Source: Mactra quadrangularis (taxonomy: Eukaryota > Mollusca > Bivalvia > Venerida > Mactridae). Taken from it: a stretch of DNA of 64,000 bases. The stretch spans positions 69,397,872-69,461,871 of the forward strand of contig CM046301.1 in the NCBI GenBank assembly GCA_025267735.1, written 5' to 3'. The notes beneath the pieces are model-generated. The model ran no database searches. It saw nothing but the letters and a program-made list of their open reading frames with translations, and was not told the origin of the DNA. A program made the translations under genes and the position numbers. Position 1 is the first letter of the stretch. Each line of letters opens with the position of its first letter. Positions 43,245 through 56,087 of the stretch are shown here, piece by piece.

Positions 43245-43775
43245 TTGTTGGTAAACGGCAGCAAAACGTTCGATGGGGAATCAGGCCAATGCCCCGAAAA
43301 TCCATGATTGCAAGGTGCAAAGTTGGATTTTAATCCAAGGCTCCTGCCCGAACATCCACCAGCATCATCGCTCGCGCGTCCCCCAACAATGCATTATAAA
43401 GTGATACAGTAAAAGTGATAAAAGTTATGATTAGATTATGAGAAAAGGCGGCCACCGACCAATAGGGAATCAAGCCAGATGCCTTGGAAAATCCATGATT
43501 GCAAGGTGCAAAGTCGGATTCTAATCCAAGGATCCGTCTGGAACATCCATCGGCGTCTGTGCCTGATTGGTTAGATAAGGTATTAATCTTAAAGGTAATG
43601 TTTATATGATTGGTGGAAAGGCAACTCCTAGCCAATGGGGAATCTGGCTAGATGCCCTAAAAAATCCATAATTGCAAGGTGCAAAGTCTAATTCCGATCC
43701 AAGGATCCCGCCAGAACATCCATCAGTGTCAGCGCCTGATTGGTTAGTTAAAGTATTAAACTTAAAGGTAATGAG
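43245..43775. repeat. About 180-bp tandem repeat, three units
   Basis: Units starting at about 43,245, 43,440 and 43,615 share AATCCATGATTGCAAGGTGC, AAAGTCGGATTCTAATCCAA, GGATCC and GAACATCCATC, and end with GCCTGATTGGTTAG and ATTAATCTTAAAGGTAATG. CCAAT/ATTGG motifs recur in each unit. No coding sense seen. Confidence 0.8.
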
Positions 43776-44089
43776 TAAATAATTGTTTTAAGAATTTGAT
43801 AATTTCATTGTGTTATATGTTCGTAATTTGAGTATATTTTAAGCTCATTTAGCCAGATAGTTGATATTAATTCAAAGAAATTTTCTCTGTAGTATTAGCA
43901 TTACAACTGGACTTATTAATTACCCATTTAAAACAAAATTCAGTTATCTATGTAAATTTTTTTAATTATAATGAATTTTAAAAAAGTAAGTTTTTTAAAA
44001 GTTTCTTAACCCATTTCATTCTAAGACCTTATCTGATAAAGTCCTCCCAATATCTGAAGATTTATCTGTAACTGATAAGCATTTTTTGT

Positions 44090-46475
44090 TTTTTGACCCT
44101 AGTTGTCTTTTTCATGTAATACCATCAAAATTATTAAAGATAAATACATAAAAATATACATTTTTGAAAAGAACATTGGATTCTCAATTTAATGATAACA
44201 ATTTTATTGCTGTGATATATTCATTAAAAATTATTTTGCTAGTTAAAGACATGCATGTAACAGTTTTTTAAAGAAAAAAAATAAAGCACTGTAAATAATT
44301 GAATTTTATTGAAAAAAATTCAATAGTAACACCACAAACTGAAATGTACATATTTTTAGAATTTAATTAGCTTTTAAATGTTGAAAACAAAATTGAATTA
44401 TTCTTGGTAGAAAAAAAGTTACAGCTATAAATGTAAGGACAGGTACCTAACAGATTTTGCTAATTTTCTCAAGACAATTATGTACCAACCAATTCACCAT
44501 AGCACTGCATTACAAGAAGAGCTCTAAAACACTCTTTTTGAAGACTTAAGCATTAACTATCATGCATTTTTAATGGTGAAATTATCTTTCAGATAAATAA
44601 GAAAAAAATATATAAATGAAAAACGTCATAAATTGAAATGGAAAAATCAAGACCTTTGTCATATCAGAGACATGGGCAACTGTCTCTGGTCATATATACG
44701 AGGGGTGTCCCAGTAAATCGTGGACTTTGTTTGTAGCGAAAAATTTACGCACAACTTTAGCTCCAACATTTAACTGCCATTAAATGCATGTGTTGTGAGT
44801 AAGTATGCTAAATGTTTAGACGGTTAATTAAAACATAAATGCTTTGCTTCAATTTATAAGACACTAGGTATGTAAACGCGGCGCAAGTCAACGTCATATT
44901 AAGACGTCAGGTCTATGTAATCATTTTTATTCACTCTCCAAGTTCACCAAATTGTGAACAGTGACATATACAGACAATGTATTTACTTAATATTTACATT
45001 ACAAATTTGTTTTTGTCTTACTTTTGTTACAAAATTGTTACATCAGTCTCAAAATATTAGTATGGTCAATGATTTAATGGTCCACGGGTTAAGCATCCAA
45101 CCTTATTTTGAATAACACTTTCGGTAGTTTTTGGTACGATAAATTCAGTGGATATATTACACAATGAATAACTTCTCTACCATATGTAATATGCACAAGG
45201 TATACCTAATTATTCCTTTCATCTGTCTATGTGTTTGAATTCAAATTTATACCCATCCATGTTGTGCCAGGCTGATTATGAAACTGAGTCGCAATTACTT
45301 AGACTCAATGTTGTCCTGACGTCACCTTATCTCGTTGATGTCACATTCTTTTGTTTCAGTTCAAATGCGTATTGCACTCTCGTGTACATATTTTATGATC
45401 TGAGATTTAATGTCACACTATATTGATAATTTCTGCGAATGTCTATGTAAAAATAAAATACAATTAAAAGTTTAAGTTAAAATTTTGCTGTTCATTTGAA
45501 CTCAGTATGAACTAATTTATAAGAGTAAACGTGCTTGCGCCGCATGCACATACCTTGTATTAGTTAAACATTAAAATGACGCCTTTAATGCAAGTTATTA
45601 TTGGCCAAATGCCTAATTTGTATAAAAATATGACTAACAAACAGTCTTGTAAATTATGATCATCAAGTGACGTAAGGAAAGAAAGTTATGGACAAAGTAC
45701 ACGATTTACTGGACACCCCTCGTAATTATCATTTGTAAGTTTTTCTTTCATAATCATATTTTGATATACTGTAATAATCCTAGATTTGTATGAGATAAAG
45801 TTAAGATAAAAACTGCCTTAGGGTATAATATCAAACAATGGTTGATACTTAGATCCCATCACACTTACAACATCAATCACAAAGGGGCCATAAAATTGTG
45901 GGGACAATATACAAGTCACAAAAGAAAAAGCAATAAAATATTGGACAAGTGTCTGCATCTGATCTCAACATGTGATAAGAAGATAAGCATAATAAGAAAT
46001 AACACTAGTTACATATTTCAAGAGAGTTTTGGAGCACTTTTGAATGTAGTGCTTTAGTTAATTGGTAGACATAATTGGCTTGAGAAAATTGGTGAAATAT
46101 GTTATGTACCTGTCCTTACAATTATAGCTCTAACTTTTTTTTCTACCTAAAATAATTCAATTTAGTTTTCAACATTAAAAAGCTAATTAAATTCTAAAAA
46201 ATATGTACATTTCAGTTTTTGTTGTTACCATGAAGTTTTAAAAAAAAATCAATTATTTACAGTGCTCTATTTTTTTTCAAAAAAAAGAAATATGAAACAT
46301 GCATGTTTTTAACTAGTATTATTTTTTCTAATAAAAATAGCACAGAAATAAAATTGTTATCACTGAATTGTGAATTTAATGTTCTTTTCAAAAATATATA
46401 TCTTTATATACTTATATTTAATAATTTTGATGGTATGACATGATAAAGACAACTAGTGTTAAAAGACCTGAAAAT
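44090..46475. mobile_element. Fold-back element with about 450-bp arms
   Basis: The left arm (about 44,090-44,545) and right arm (about 46,020-46,475) are inverted copies. Shared blocks include AAAGCACTGTAAATAATTGA, AAACTGAAATGTACATATTT, TTTAATTAGCTTTTAAATGT and TAAGGACAGGTACCTAACA. The loop contains a mariner-like MITE (44,699-45,722). The arms differ by scattered changes and small indels, so the element is not young. Confidence 0.7.
44699..45722. mobile_element. Mariner-like MITE
   Basis: The ends are CGAGGGGTGTCCCAGTAAAT and, inverted, CGAGGGGTGTCCAGTAAATC. The repeats continue CGTGKACTTTGT. TA flanks both sides. The GAGGGGTGTCC start is typical of mariner-type terminal repeats. It is 1,024 bp without an intact transposase; a 65-codon frame inside has no recognisable domain. 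Confidence 0.8.
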
Positions 46476-46560
46476 ATGCGTGCACGCGTATCCAGAATAT
46501 AAAGGGTAAATACGCACGCACGCGTATCCAGAATGAAAAAGGTTAAAACTGTACAAAGAC

Positions 46561-47816
46561 TAGGGCTCTACACCGGTATACGGTATATATCGAATACCGG
46601 TATTGTAGGTTCGATAGATATATCGGATCGAACGTTTCCGTATCGATCAAAATATCGATCAATGACGGTCATACAAATTAAATCCATTGCAAGCAAATCA
46701 GTTAATATTTTGTATCGCCATATCAACATTCTACTGCTTCCAGTTCGGTATGGACTAATATGTGGACGAGCAGTCTCGTAATATGACATTTCTTTACGCA
46801 AACGTATTGTAAAAACCGGTCACGTCACGTTTTGTTCTTTTAGATAAAAGGAAATAACTGTTGCTGTTAGAATATCCTTTATTCATCCTATCTAGCTTAT
46901 TGTTTTGCAAACCCGAGTGTCGAGTAGCAACACTAAGGCAAAACTAGCACCGCGAACGTAACCCTCGCGCGTCAAGAACCTACTTTACATTTGACGAGGA
47001 GTGAGCAAAACGTGACGTCAGAAAATGGCAGAAAGCAATGTGAAAGCGGTAACGATCTCGGGGTAAAGGGCTTTTTAAATGTCACTTAAACTGTATTTAG
47101 TATTGTAATCAGTGTTTTTCGTTAGTGCGTTGTATTGCCAACAACTAAAAGCAGTGCTTTGTGCATTTTATTCAAATTATGTCTTTTTTGTGTGTTGGTA
47201 AGAAATGGGGCGTCCATTTTGTAACATAGAACGCTGTTCATGTTGATCGTTTTGAACAGCTAGTGCGACAATACTACGCATGCTAAGGATACCTAAACTC
47301 TACAATCGGATTTGCAAAACAAATACAGCCAGTTTTCAATTAGTCCGGGAACCAAACATCAGTATTTACAATACAAATCAAATCTGAGTAGTCAGATTTG
47401 TTCGGGTAGATCCGCAATGTAAATAAAACTTGGTTGTACAGAAGCGATATGTCAAGACAATAGGTTAAGTTCTGAAAGAGCATGTTTTTACTTTTGTTGA
47501 TCTGTGTTTAAAGTTATGCAAATATTTATTTCTGGAAATAAATCCAACTAAAAGTAAACGGAACAGAATGTACAATACGCTGCAAAAAATTTGTAAGCGC
47601 AGGAGGCAATACAACAAACCTGGTCGTCCATCTCATCCTGTCAGCAGAATGTCTAGTCTCATACTAACTGGATGCAATGATATTTCTTGAAATATGCAAA
47701 AATCGAAGACATTAAGAATTCTATTAATTTTAGAATATCTTATGATATATTGAATATCGATCATTTTGTATCGATACGAATATCGTATCGATCATTCTGA
47801 CCGATATAGAGCCCTA
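46561..47816 (-). mobile_element. Non-autonomous hAT-like element, copy 2
   Basis: The same element as copies 1 and 3, in opposite orientation. It has a perfect 8-bp duplication ACAAAGAC at 46,553-60 and 47,817-24. It interrupts the C-terminal coding part of the LINE at 47,825-49,801. Confidence 0.92.
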
Positions 47817-47824
47817 ACAAAGAC

Positions 47825-49801
47825 TGAGCTTGTTTTATTCCTAATGGGAGATTATTCCAGTAATGAGGTGCTGCCCAGCTGAAAGATTTGTAACCAAATG
47901 TAGCGGTTTTAACTTTTGGTACAACTAAAGATAAGGAATTATTGGAACGCAGGTTTCTAGCAGGAATGTAAATGTCAAACATGCCTCTTACATATTTTGG
48001 AGCAAGACCATTCAATGCTTTAAAAGTATCCCACAAAACTTTGTATTGTATTCTTTAGACAACAGGGAGCCAATGCAATTCTTTTTATATAGGAGTAATA
48101 TGACTTTTAAGAGATATCTTAGTAAAAATACGAGCTGCTGTGTTCTGCACACGTTGCAGTTTTTTAAGACTTGAATATGAGGTGCTAATAAGAAGAGCAT
48201 TGCAGTTATCCAAACAAGATGTGTCCAATGAATTCACTAGGGTTTTTGTTGCATCCATGGACAGATATTTCCTTATTCGACTTATGTTTTTAAGATTGAT
48301 GTATGCAGTTTTTATCACATGATTTACTTGGCGCTCCATGTCCATGTGTGATGTAAAGTATGTTCCAAGATTCTTTGCATATCTAGTAGATTTGATCAGA
48401 GAATCACCAACTTTGATTTCTACACTGTCAACATGTTTAATGTTGTGTCTTGATGAAAATAGCACAACTTCAGTCTTATCAGTGTTCAATTTTAACATGT
48501 TTTTGTTCATCCAGAATGACTTCATTCAAACAGTTTTCAAAACGATACAAGGCTTCATTTTTGGACACATTGTCTACAGGTTTAAATGACATGTATAATT
48601 GTGAGTCGTCGGCATAAAAGGGATTCAAAAGACCATGTTTCCTACAAATGTCACCAACAGTCTTAGTATACATTGTAAAGAACTTTGGGCCTAAAACAGA
48701 TCCCCGAGGAATGCCATATTTAACAGAAACAGGGTCAGAAAAGTCACCATCTATGCAAACAGTTTGAAAACGATCATTGAAGTAAGATGAGATCCACAAA
48801 AGAGAATTATCCACAATACCATAAAGGGAGCGAAGCCGATTAAGAAGTGTCTCGTGATCTATCGTATCAAAGGCAGCTGACAAGTCGAGCATAACAAGAA
48901 CAACAACATTATTACTGTCCAAGAAGGTTAATAGATAATTTGAACTTTCAACAATGCTGTCTCGATATTACGATATGCTGACTGATGTGGTTCATGTAAC
49001 GAGTGTTCAGCTATATGACTTTCTAAGCGATTATCCACCACTTTTTCAAGTATTTTACCAATAAACTGAAGGTTTGAAACTGGTCTATAGTTCTTTAAGA
49101 CAGCAGAATCTAGTCCAGGTTTTTTCAATAAAGGACGTATAATGGCACTCTTCAGAGACTTTGGTACAGAGCATGAAACTGATTTAAGCATTTATGATTT
49201 GTGTGATGATAGGTACTAGCTAATTAATACAAGCCTTCAGTAACCAAGTTGGCAGTGGGTCAAGTTCACTTGATTCATTTGGTGCAGCCAGTATCCGTTT
49301 TTTAACCTTTTCTTGAGATGCAAGAGACATAATACTTAGCTTTGTTTCTAAGTCAAATTCACAGGAAGTCTCAACAGTAATTCCAGTATTTTGTTCAGCA
49401 ATGTCACTTCTAATAGTTTCTACTTTTGAGATGAAAAAATCACTTAAGTTTTGAGAGAATTCTTTTGCAGTGATACCTGCTAGGAGACTGCATTGATGTT
49501 GGTTATCACCTAGTAAGTGGTTTGTTATCTTAAACAAACTCTTGAAATCACTTCCTCAAGATTCTATTTTATTGAAATAGTACTCTATGTGTGCAGATTT
49601 AAGTAACTTATCGTATTCTGAGCAATAACTTCTATATATTTGATGATCAACAGTTAGTTTACTTTGTTTCCATTTTCGCTCCAACTTACGCTTGCGTTGC
49701 TTAGCTTCATGTAGCTCTTCAGTGAACCAAGCACAGTGTGGTCGTAATGTTATGATTTTTGAATTTGCTGGAGCATGTTGTCGATAAGTTTTATTAATCA
49801 T
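47825..49801 (-). pseudogene. CR1/L2-type LINE, C-terminal two thirds of ORF2
   Basis: In order: [53 protein letters not shown] and [20 protein letters not shown] (start of RT), VMLDLSAAFDTIDHETLLNR, YGIPRGSVLGPKFFTMY, NPFYADDSQLYMSF (catalytic YADD at about 48,610), LNTDKTEVVLF, LGTYFTSHMDMERQVNHV, then the C-terminal WAAPHYWNNLPLGIKQAQSL. Several frames and stops show it is dead. The coding end is cut by hAT-like copy 2 and resumes briefly left of 46,553. Confidence 0.9.
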
Positions 49802-50134
49802 TTTATGTAAGAGTCAAGTAGATCATTATGGTTCATACTTAGGTTGTTTGTGATGAAATATAAACAAATTACATGAATGCAACACATTTATGAGATTCAA
49901 TATGTGACATTTTTTTTATTTTTCATAGCATGGCTTTTATCTTTGTAGTCTCGGTTATAATAACAATAATAACCTAAGAAGGAAGCAAAACTAGAAAGCT
50001 TTTCAAAATAAAAAATTATCAAATTGGGAACAAAAGCTATTCAGTAGGCCAGAAAAGTGAAAATGTCTTCAAACTTTTGATGGGTACTGTATATGAGTAC
50101 AAGACATATGACGTAAGCATAGAACAGTATGATA

Positions 50135-51483
50135 TAGGGCTCTATATCGGTCAGAATGATCGATACGATATTCGTATCGATACAAAATGATCGATATTCA
50201 ATATATCATATGATATTTTAAAATTAATAGAATTCTTATAAAACAGTATAACAGTGTTGTTTTATTGATTTTTTTATTATAGAAGCACCATACTACTGAA
50301 TGCATTATCTTATTAATATTTTAAATGGTAATGTCTTCGATTTTTGCATATTTAAAGAAATATCATTGCATCCAGTTAGTATGAGACTAGACATTCTGCT
50401 GACAGGATGAGATGGACGACCAGGTTTGTTGTATTGCCTCCTGCGCTTACAACATTTTTGCAGCGTATTGTACATTCTGTTCCGTTTACATTTAGTTGGA
50501 TTTATTTCCAGAAATAAATATTTGCATAACTTTAAACACAGATCAACAAAAGGAAAAACATGCTCTTTCAGAACTTAACCTATTGTCTTGACATATCGCT
50601 TCTGTACAACCAAGTTTTATTTACATTGTGGATCTACCCGAACAAATCTGACTACTCAGATTTGATTTGTATTGTATATACTGATTTTTGGTTCCCGGAC
50701 TAATTGAAAACTGGCTGTATTTGTTTTGCAAACCCGATTGTAGAGTTTAGGTATCCTTAGCATGCGTAGTATTGTCGCACTAGCTGTTCAAAACGATCAA
50801 CATGAACAGCGTTCTTGGTTACAAAATGGACGCCCCATTTCTTACCAACACACAAAAAAGACATAATTTGAATAAAATGCACAAAGCACTGCTTTTAGTT
50901 GTTGGCAATACAACGCACTAACGAAAAACACTGATTACAATACTAAATACAGTTTAAGTGACATTTAAAAAGCCCTTTACCCCGAGATCGTTACCGCTTT
51001 CACATTGCGTTCTGCCATTTTCTGACGTCACGTTCTTGCTCACTCCTCGTCAAATGTAAAGTAGGTTATTGACGCGCGAGGGTTACGTTCCCGGTGCTAG
51101 TTTTGCCTTAGTGTTGCTACTCGACACTCGGGTTTGCAAAACAATAAGCTAGATAGGACGAATAAAGGATATTCTAACAGCAACAGTTATTTCCTTTTAT
51201 CTAAAAGAACAAAACGTGACGTGACCGGTGTTTACAATACGTTTGCGTAAAGAAATGTCATATTACGCGATTGCTCGTCCACATATTAGTCCATACCGAA
51301 CTTGAAGCAGTAGAATGTTGATATGGCGATACAAAATATTAACTGATTTGCTTGCAATGGATTTAATTTGTATGACCGTCATTGATCGATATTTTGATCG
51401 ATACGGAAACGTTCGATCCGATATATCTATCGAACCTACAATACCGGTATTCGATATATACCGTATACCGGTGTAGAGCCCTA
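50135..51483 (+). mobile_element. Non-autonomous hAT-like element, copy 3
   Basis: It has a perfect 8-bp duplication GTATGATA at 50,127-34 and 51,484-91. It is very similar along its length to copy 1 (35,775), with the same TAGGGCTCTA ends. It is inserted into family B copy 2. No transposase frame. Confidence 0.93.
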
Positions 51484-51846
51484 GTATGATAATAATGTAT
51501 TAACCTAATTATGTTTCAGTGAATGTGTGTAACCAGGGATTTCAAGCTATATTACTATAATTGCATTCGCATAACAATCAATGCATACCAGTAAAAACAT
51601 CTAATAAGTAAAACCTTACAGCACAATGAATCATATTTTATATTTGAATCATGGTGATTTTGTGGTCAGAGAATATTTCTAAAATTGAAAAAAAAAATCA
51701 GGGAATATTTTAAATCCCTAGAAAATGTTAGGGTTTACATGTTTTCCCTGACAGAATTTTACATGGTTGGGGATTACATGAAATCTCTTAATTTCAGGGA
51801 TTTCATGAAATCCCTGATGACACACATTACCTGTAACATATATATA

Positions 51847-53009
51847 CTCGGCGTCAATGAAAACTTGCCACCCTATCAACCCTTTATGATTAAAGAACTG
51901 AAGTGCAGTAAAATCTTTACACAGACACATTTTCGGCATACACATGTGGTCATTGCTGCCAAAAGAATCTAAAAACGATTTACGATGTTCGAGTCTTGAA
52001 CTGCACGTGCAAACAAGATTTTTTGTAAGGAGGACATGTGTTCAGTAGTTTGTGTAAATCATTTGTCTCTAACGAGAGTTAGTCGACAGGTTAAGAAAAA
52101 ACCCTCGTATTTTCAACTACTGCTATTCAAATGCCACGTTAAGGAGACACTCAACGTCACCAAGTTCTAGGCATTGCTGACGCCGGGTTTCCGTTTCGTG
52201 AGATTGCTAGTCGCATGGGCTGCTCCCATCAGACAATCATGAATCTGGTAAGGAGACATAAACAGACAGGCTCAGTGAGAGGCAGGTCACACCTAGCTCG
52301 TGAAAAGGTGACGTCAGGACGTACCGATCATCAAATTCTCCTGCTCTACGCTGGGGTGGTGATAGTGTCATCGTGTGGGAAGGCATTTCTTCTTTACAAA
52401 GCCCCACATATAGTATTGCCTGGAACACTTACTGCTCATCGTTACATTGATAATGTGCTGAGGCCAGTAGTTCTTCCTTTTATTCCGACTTACACTGGCG
52501 TCAACCTTCTCCAGCAAGACAATGCACGGTCCAACTCGGCTCGCGTTACACAATCTTTCTTGCAGGATAATAATGTCCTATCATCGCCTTGACGAGCAGT
52601 CAGTCCCGACCTAAACCCCATAAAACATCTTTGTGACTAACTTGACCGAAGGGTTTTAGACGGCAGACGTCACGTCAATAATTCGCAGCAAGTATACAAG
52701 CGCTGACTGAGGAGTAGGATGCAATACCCAAGAACAGAATCCTGCGTCTGATACGGAATATGAGACGTAGATGTCAAGCTGAGCTTGATGCACAGGGAGG
52801 ACATACCCGCTCTTGAGGTCCGTAACTTTCATTTTCGAGGTGGTCGTCATGGTTTGCGGAGTTGATCCGTTTATGCTTAGATCACGTACTTGCAAAGAAA
52901 AATCCTATTTTCTAATATAAAATTTAAAATCATTTCAAATTTTCATATTTTTTTTTTTCATTTTTTTTTATTAGGTTCATGTAAGTGGTAAGTTTTCATT
53001 GACGCCTAG
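51847..53009 (+). pseudogene. Decayed Tc1-type transposon with transposase fragment
   Basis: The ends are CTCGGCGTCAATGAAAACTT and, inverted, CTAGGCGTCAATGAAAACTT, with TA flanks. Inside, on plus from about 52,140: a paired-like helix-turn-helix (RMGCSHQTIMNLVRRHKQTG), then frame-shifted PHIVLPGTLTAHRYIDNVLR, the DDE stretch LLQQDNARSNSARVTQSFLQ and SRPDLNPIKHL-like sequence. The segment with the first catalytic Asp is largely deleted, and stops occur, so it is inactive. It begins 13 bases past the end of family B copy 2. Confidence 0.85.
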
Positions 53010-53104
53010 TAAATATATGAGATAAATGAAATGTATGGACGGAATGGGATTATTTTTTTGCTTGCTCGCTCCAATTTTTGGAACATACGAACATATGATC
53101 AATT

Positions 53105-53350
53105 TGTTGTAGCCTAACGCCGTAGCAACATTGTGTATAGGTTATATCACGGCGATGAGTCCACCTACTCACTGCTCATGAAAAAGCTTAATCTCTGGAT
53201 TTAGCTATTAACCAACTACTAGGCGAAATTCATTGACTGTCTACTGCCCTACGTGATTTAGAATTAGTGGTATGAGGGAGAATGGTCGTAGAAATTATTT
53301 CATTACAAAGCTCCACAAAAGCATGTCCGCCCGGGATTCGAACCTCTTAA
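53105..53350 (-). mobile_element. tRNA-derived SINE copy 6
   Basis: Minus-strand copy with the B-box part GAGGTTCGAATCCCGGGCGG, body GAGCTTTGTAATGAAATAAT and GTAGTTGGTTAATAGCTAAA, and end motif GGCGTTAGGCTACA-like. The A box is lost. Confidence 0.75.
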
Positions 53351-54285
53351 TCAGAAGAATAATGTGCATGCATATAAAATAAAATATGAAACACAGTTGA
53401 CTATTTAATGATAAATTATAATGATGGATATCGCAATAGCAACTTCAAAATCGTTCTAAAATTCCTTAAACTCGTTCAAAAATTCCTTTCAACAGTACTT
53501 TCAGTACTTTGTTTGTCTGTATTAATGCATTAGAATATTTATAATGGATTATAAAATTTGGAAGGTCAGTAATTATACGCTATGCAATTGTTTTATCGTA
53601 AGATATGTTCTTAATTTTTCAAGGATTGTTAAAGGTTCAAAAAAAAATAATTGTTAAAAATACAAAAGTGCAAAGGGGATTATGGATGACACGGCACACA
53701 GTTGAAATGATGCTTAAATATAAAATGGAAAAATATGAAAAAATGCATGTATAGAAGAGCTGAAATATAATTTAATTAAAACAGTTCGAAAAAGTATTGC
53801 GCACACACGATTTAATTTCCCTAATCACTGTATTATATAACCCTGCTCGACAAAAAAAATAAAGCAAATAAATTAGTAATTAATAATTATTAACTGAATA
53901 AAATTACTTCTTTATTCTCATATAAACAAATTAACTCACCCCAAAGCAGTGGATATTAAATATCCGATCAGCACAAATAAGTAAGTCTGCATCACTTCAT
54001 TACTGGCCGGGTTATGAAAGGCTAGGGTCGTTTAAACCAACTGTAAATTGAAATTAACTAGGAATTGCTAGGGGTTTCCCCTAAGTTTTCTTGTCACTGC
54101 AGCAGAACACCACACATTTGTTTACATTACTTTTATTTCGTTGCAAAATGTAGACTGGCTCATTGAACCTTCAAACTAATCTAATCTCATTTTATTTCAC
54201 GAGAGTTGTATTGCGTACAACAGGTTTATGTTTAATTTCATCTAGGCTCCAGTCGTATTGTAACGTGCACCGAGTGGTATGTTGA
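53351..54285. other. Region without recognised feature
   Basis: AT-rich sequence with no coding frame of note, no terminal repeats and no RNA gene recognised. Confidence 0.4.
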
Positions 54286-54399
54286 AAACTATTCAACAAT
54301 AATAAAATGCTTAATACAATATATATTTATTTTCCTCGGGGTCTACTTTGACCAATGATTAGAAACATCAACTTAAATTAAATATATAGACGATAATCA

Positions 54400-54800
54400 A
54401 CAAGCAAGCAATATATACATGTGATCCGAGCGGTAACAAAAGAAACACTCACAAACTATCATACAAGGCCTGGGTTTCAACACACAAGGTGCTGAAACCA
54501 CTAGCAGTTCCAACCAGCAACTTAACTAATACGTCAAATGAAATCAACAAACAAACAATATATACACATGATCCGATCGGTAACTAAAGAAACTCACACA
54601 AACTATCATACAAGGCTAGGGTTTCAACGCACGAGGTGTTGGAACCACCAGGAGTTCCAACCAGAAACAAACTCTACCAATCCGTCAACTGAACAACCAA
54701 TAACCCAAGGCAACACATACTTAATCACTACAAACACGTTCGAGCCTCATCACAAGAGGCGTTGAAACAACCAGGAGTTATAACAAACAACCCCCACAAC
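54400..54800. repeat. About 130-bp tandem repeat
   Basis: Units at about 54,400-54,530 and 54,540-54,680 share AACAAACAAACAATATATAC-like starts, GTGATCCGAKCGGTAACWAA, ACTATCATACAAGGCYTGGG, GTTTCAAC and AGCAGTTCCAACCAG. A third, decayed unit follows to about 54,800 (GTTGAAACAACCAGGAGTTA). The open frame across it is an artefact. Confidence 0.7.
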
Positions 54801-56083
54801 ACACCAGGTTCTATGACTAACCTGCGGTTTCAACCCGAACTCACCCAACCACGACGTTCCAACAACGACTCTCTCTTGCACTGCGACCCGGTATTAGGTA
54901 CTAACTATTCTAACACTCTCTTGGGCAAGCGCAATGCTTAAACAAGAACGCGAGTAGATAGATTTGTAGCGCCAGGTATACTGACAAAGTCCCAGTCAAT
55001 TAAGAGCGATGTGAACACTCCGGAGTCTCCTGCCAGACTCCCATTTTCTCTGTCGAGTTTCGCCTTTTATACCCACCTGATGCCCACGCATACCGGAACC
55101 GAAATCTGATTGGTACATACATACACTTGATGCTCTTTGGAATTTATGCACGGGAAGCACATTTGCAAGCGCCTACTTTGTCGTTGAATGAGCGTCTACC
55201 GTTACCCGTTTACAAATGTTGCCTTGCTAACAAGGGAAGTAACCTTACATGGAGACGCTTAAATACAGTCATGACCGTTAACGTTACAGTATGTTTACAT
55301 ATGCTTTTTCCCTAGGCTACTAATAATCGACGTCTGGTAATTGTGAGAAAAAACACAAGCGTCTTATAACTGGTACGAATAAAACAAGATTATTGTTTGA
55401 TCTTTTTGTAAAGTTTAGAATTCGATCGTCTGCTAAATTTGAAAATTGGACAATTGTTCTGATGGTCAGTGCGGTGAGTTCGCATACTTCAAAATACAGA
55501 AAACATGATTGAAGTCAATTAACCTGCCTCACCGAAGCTGATATGCGTCTCATTTCGGATAGCGAGCTAAATCCTCATTTCGTAATGTATGTATCTACTT
55601 GAACTTTGGTCTATTGAACCAATGACAATTCGGAGTGTTCATTTGGTAAGGCTATTAATGCAGCGCTTATATTTACATCCGTAATTTGATTGGATCTCAT
55701 TGTGTTGATACATGTATTTTCGTCTGTCTGTTCGTCCGTGTGTTCGTCTTGAAGTATTGTTGAAGCTTTGTTGGTGGGTATTGAATGAATATTGCGTATA
55801 CATGTATAACCATAGCCAGTTTTATGGAAAATGAATACTTGGGGATGAACAATTTTATTAGTGTATACAGTGAACTTACGCATGTTTTGCTGACAAATTA
55901 TATCATAATATAAATTTACAATATTATTAATTTAAGCACTATTTATGATAATTGTTGAATGTCAATGTGGTATGTTTAAATCCGTGAAATGATGTGCATG
56001 TATCACCTTTTCACCTACTGGGTGGGCAAGTCCATTAATTAAAATACAAAAAGCGCATGACCTATTATACGACCTGTAGCCTG
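54801..56083. other. Region without confident gene
   Basis: Contains two weak frames (plus 55,127-55,315, minus 55,611-55,883) with no domain, splice context or codon pattern that supports them. No repeats with clear ends. Confidence 0.35.
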
Positions 56084-56087
56084 TTAA

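Larger units (their letters stand above)
42351..51833. mobile_element. TA-target element family B, copy 2, split by nested insertions
   Basis: Inverted relative to copy 1. Its own sequence is 42,351 to about 42,930, then about 49,842-50,134, then 51,492-51,833. The outer ends are CAGGGAATGTTTGTAACC and, inverted, CAGGTAATGTGTGTCATCAG, with TA flanks at 42,349-50 and 51,834-35. The first gap (about 42,930-49,842) holds tandem repeats, a fold-back element, a hAT-like copy and a LINE. The second gap is hAT-like copy 3. Confidence 0.75.
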
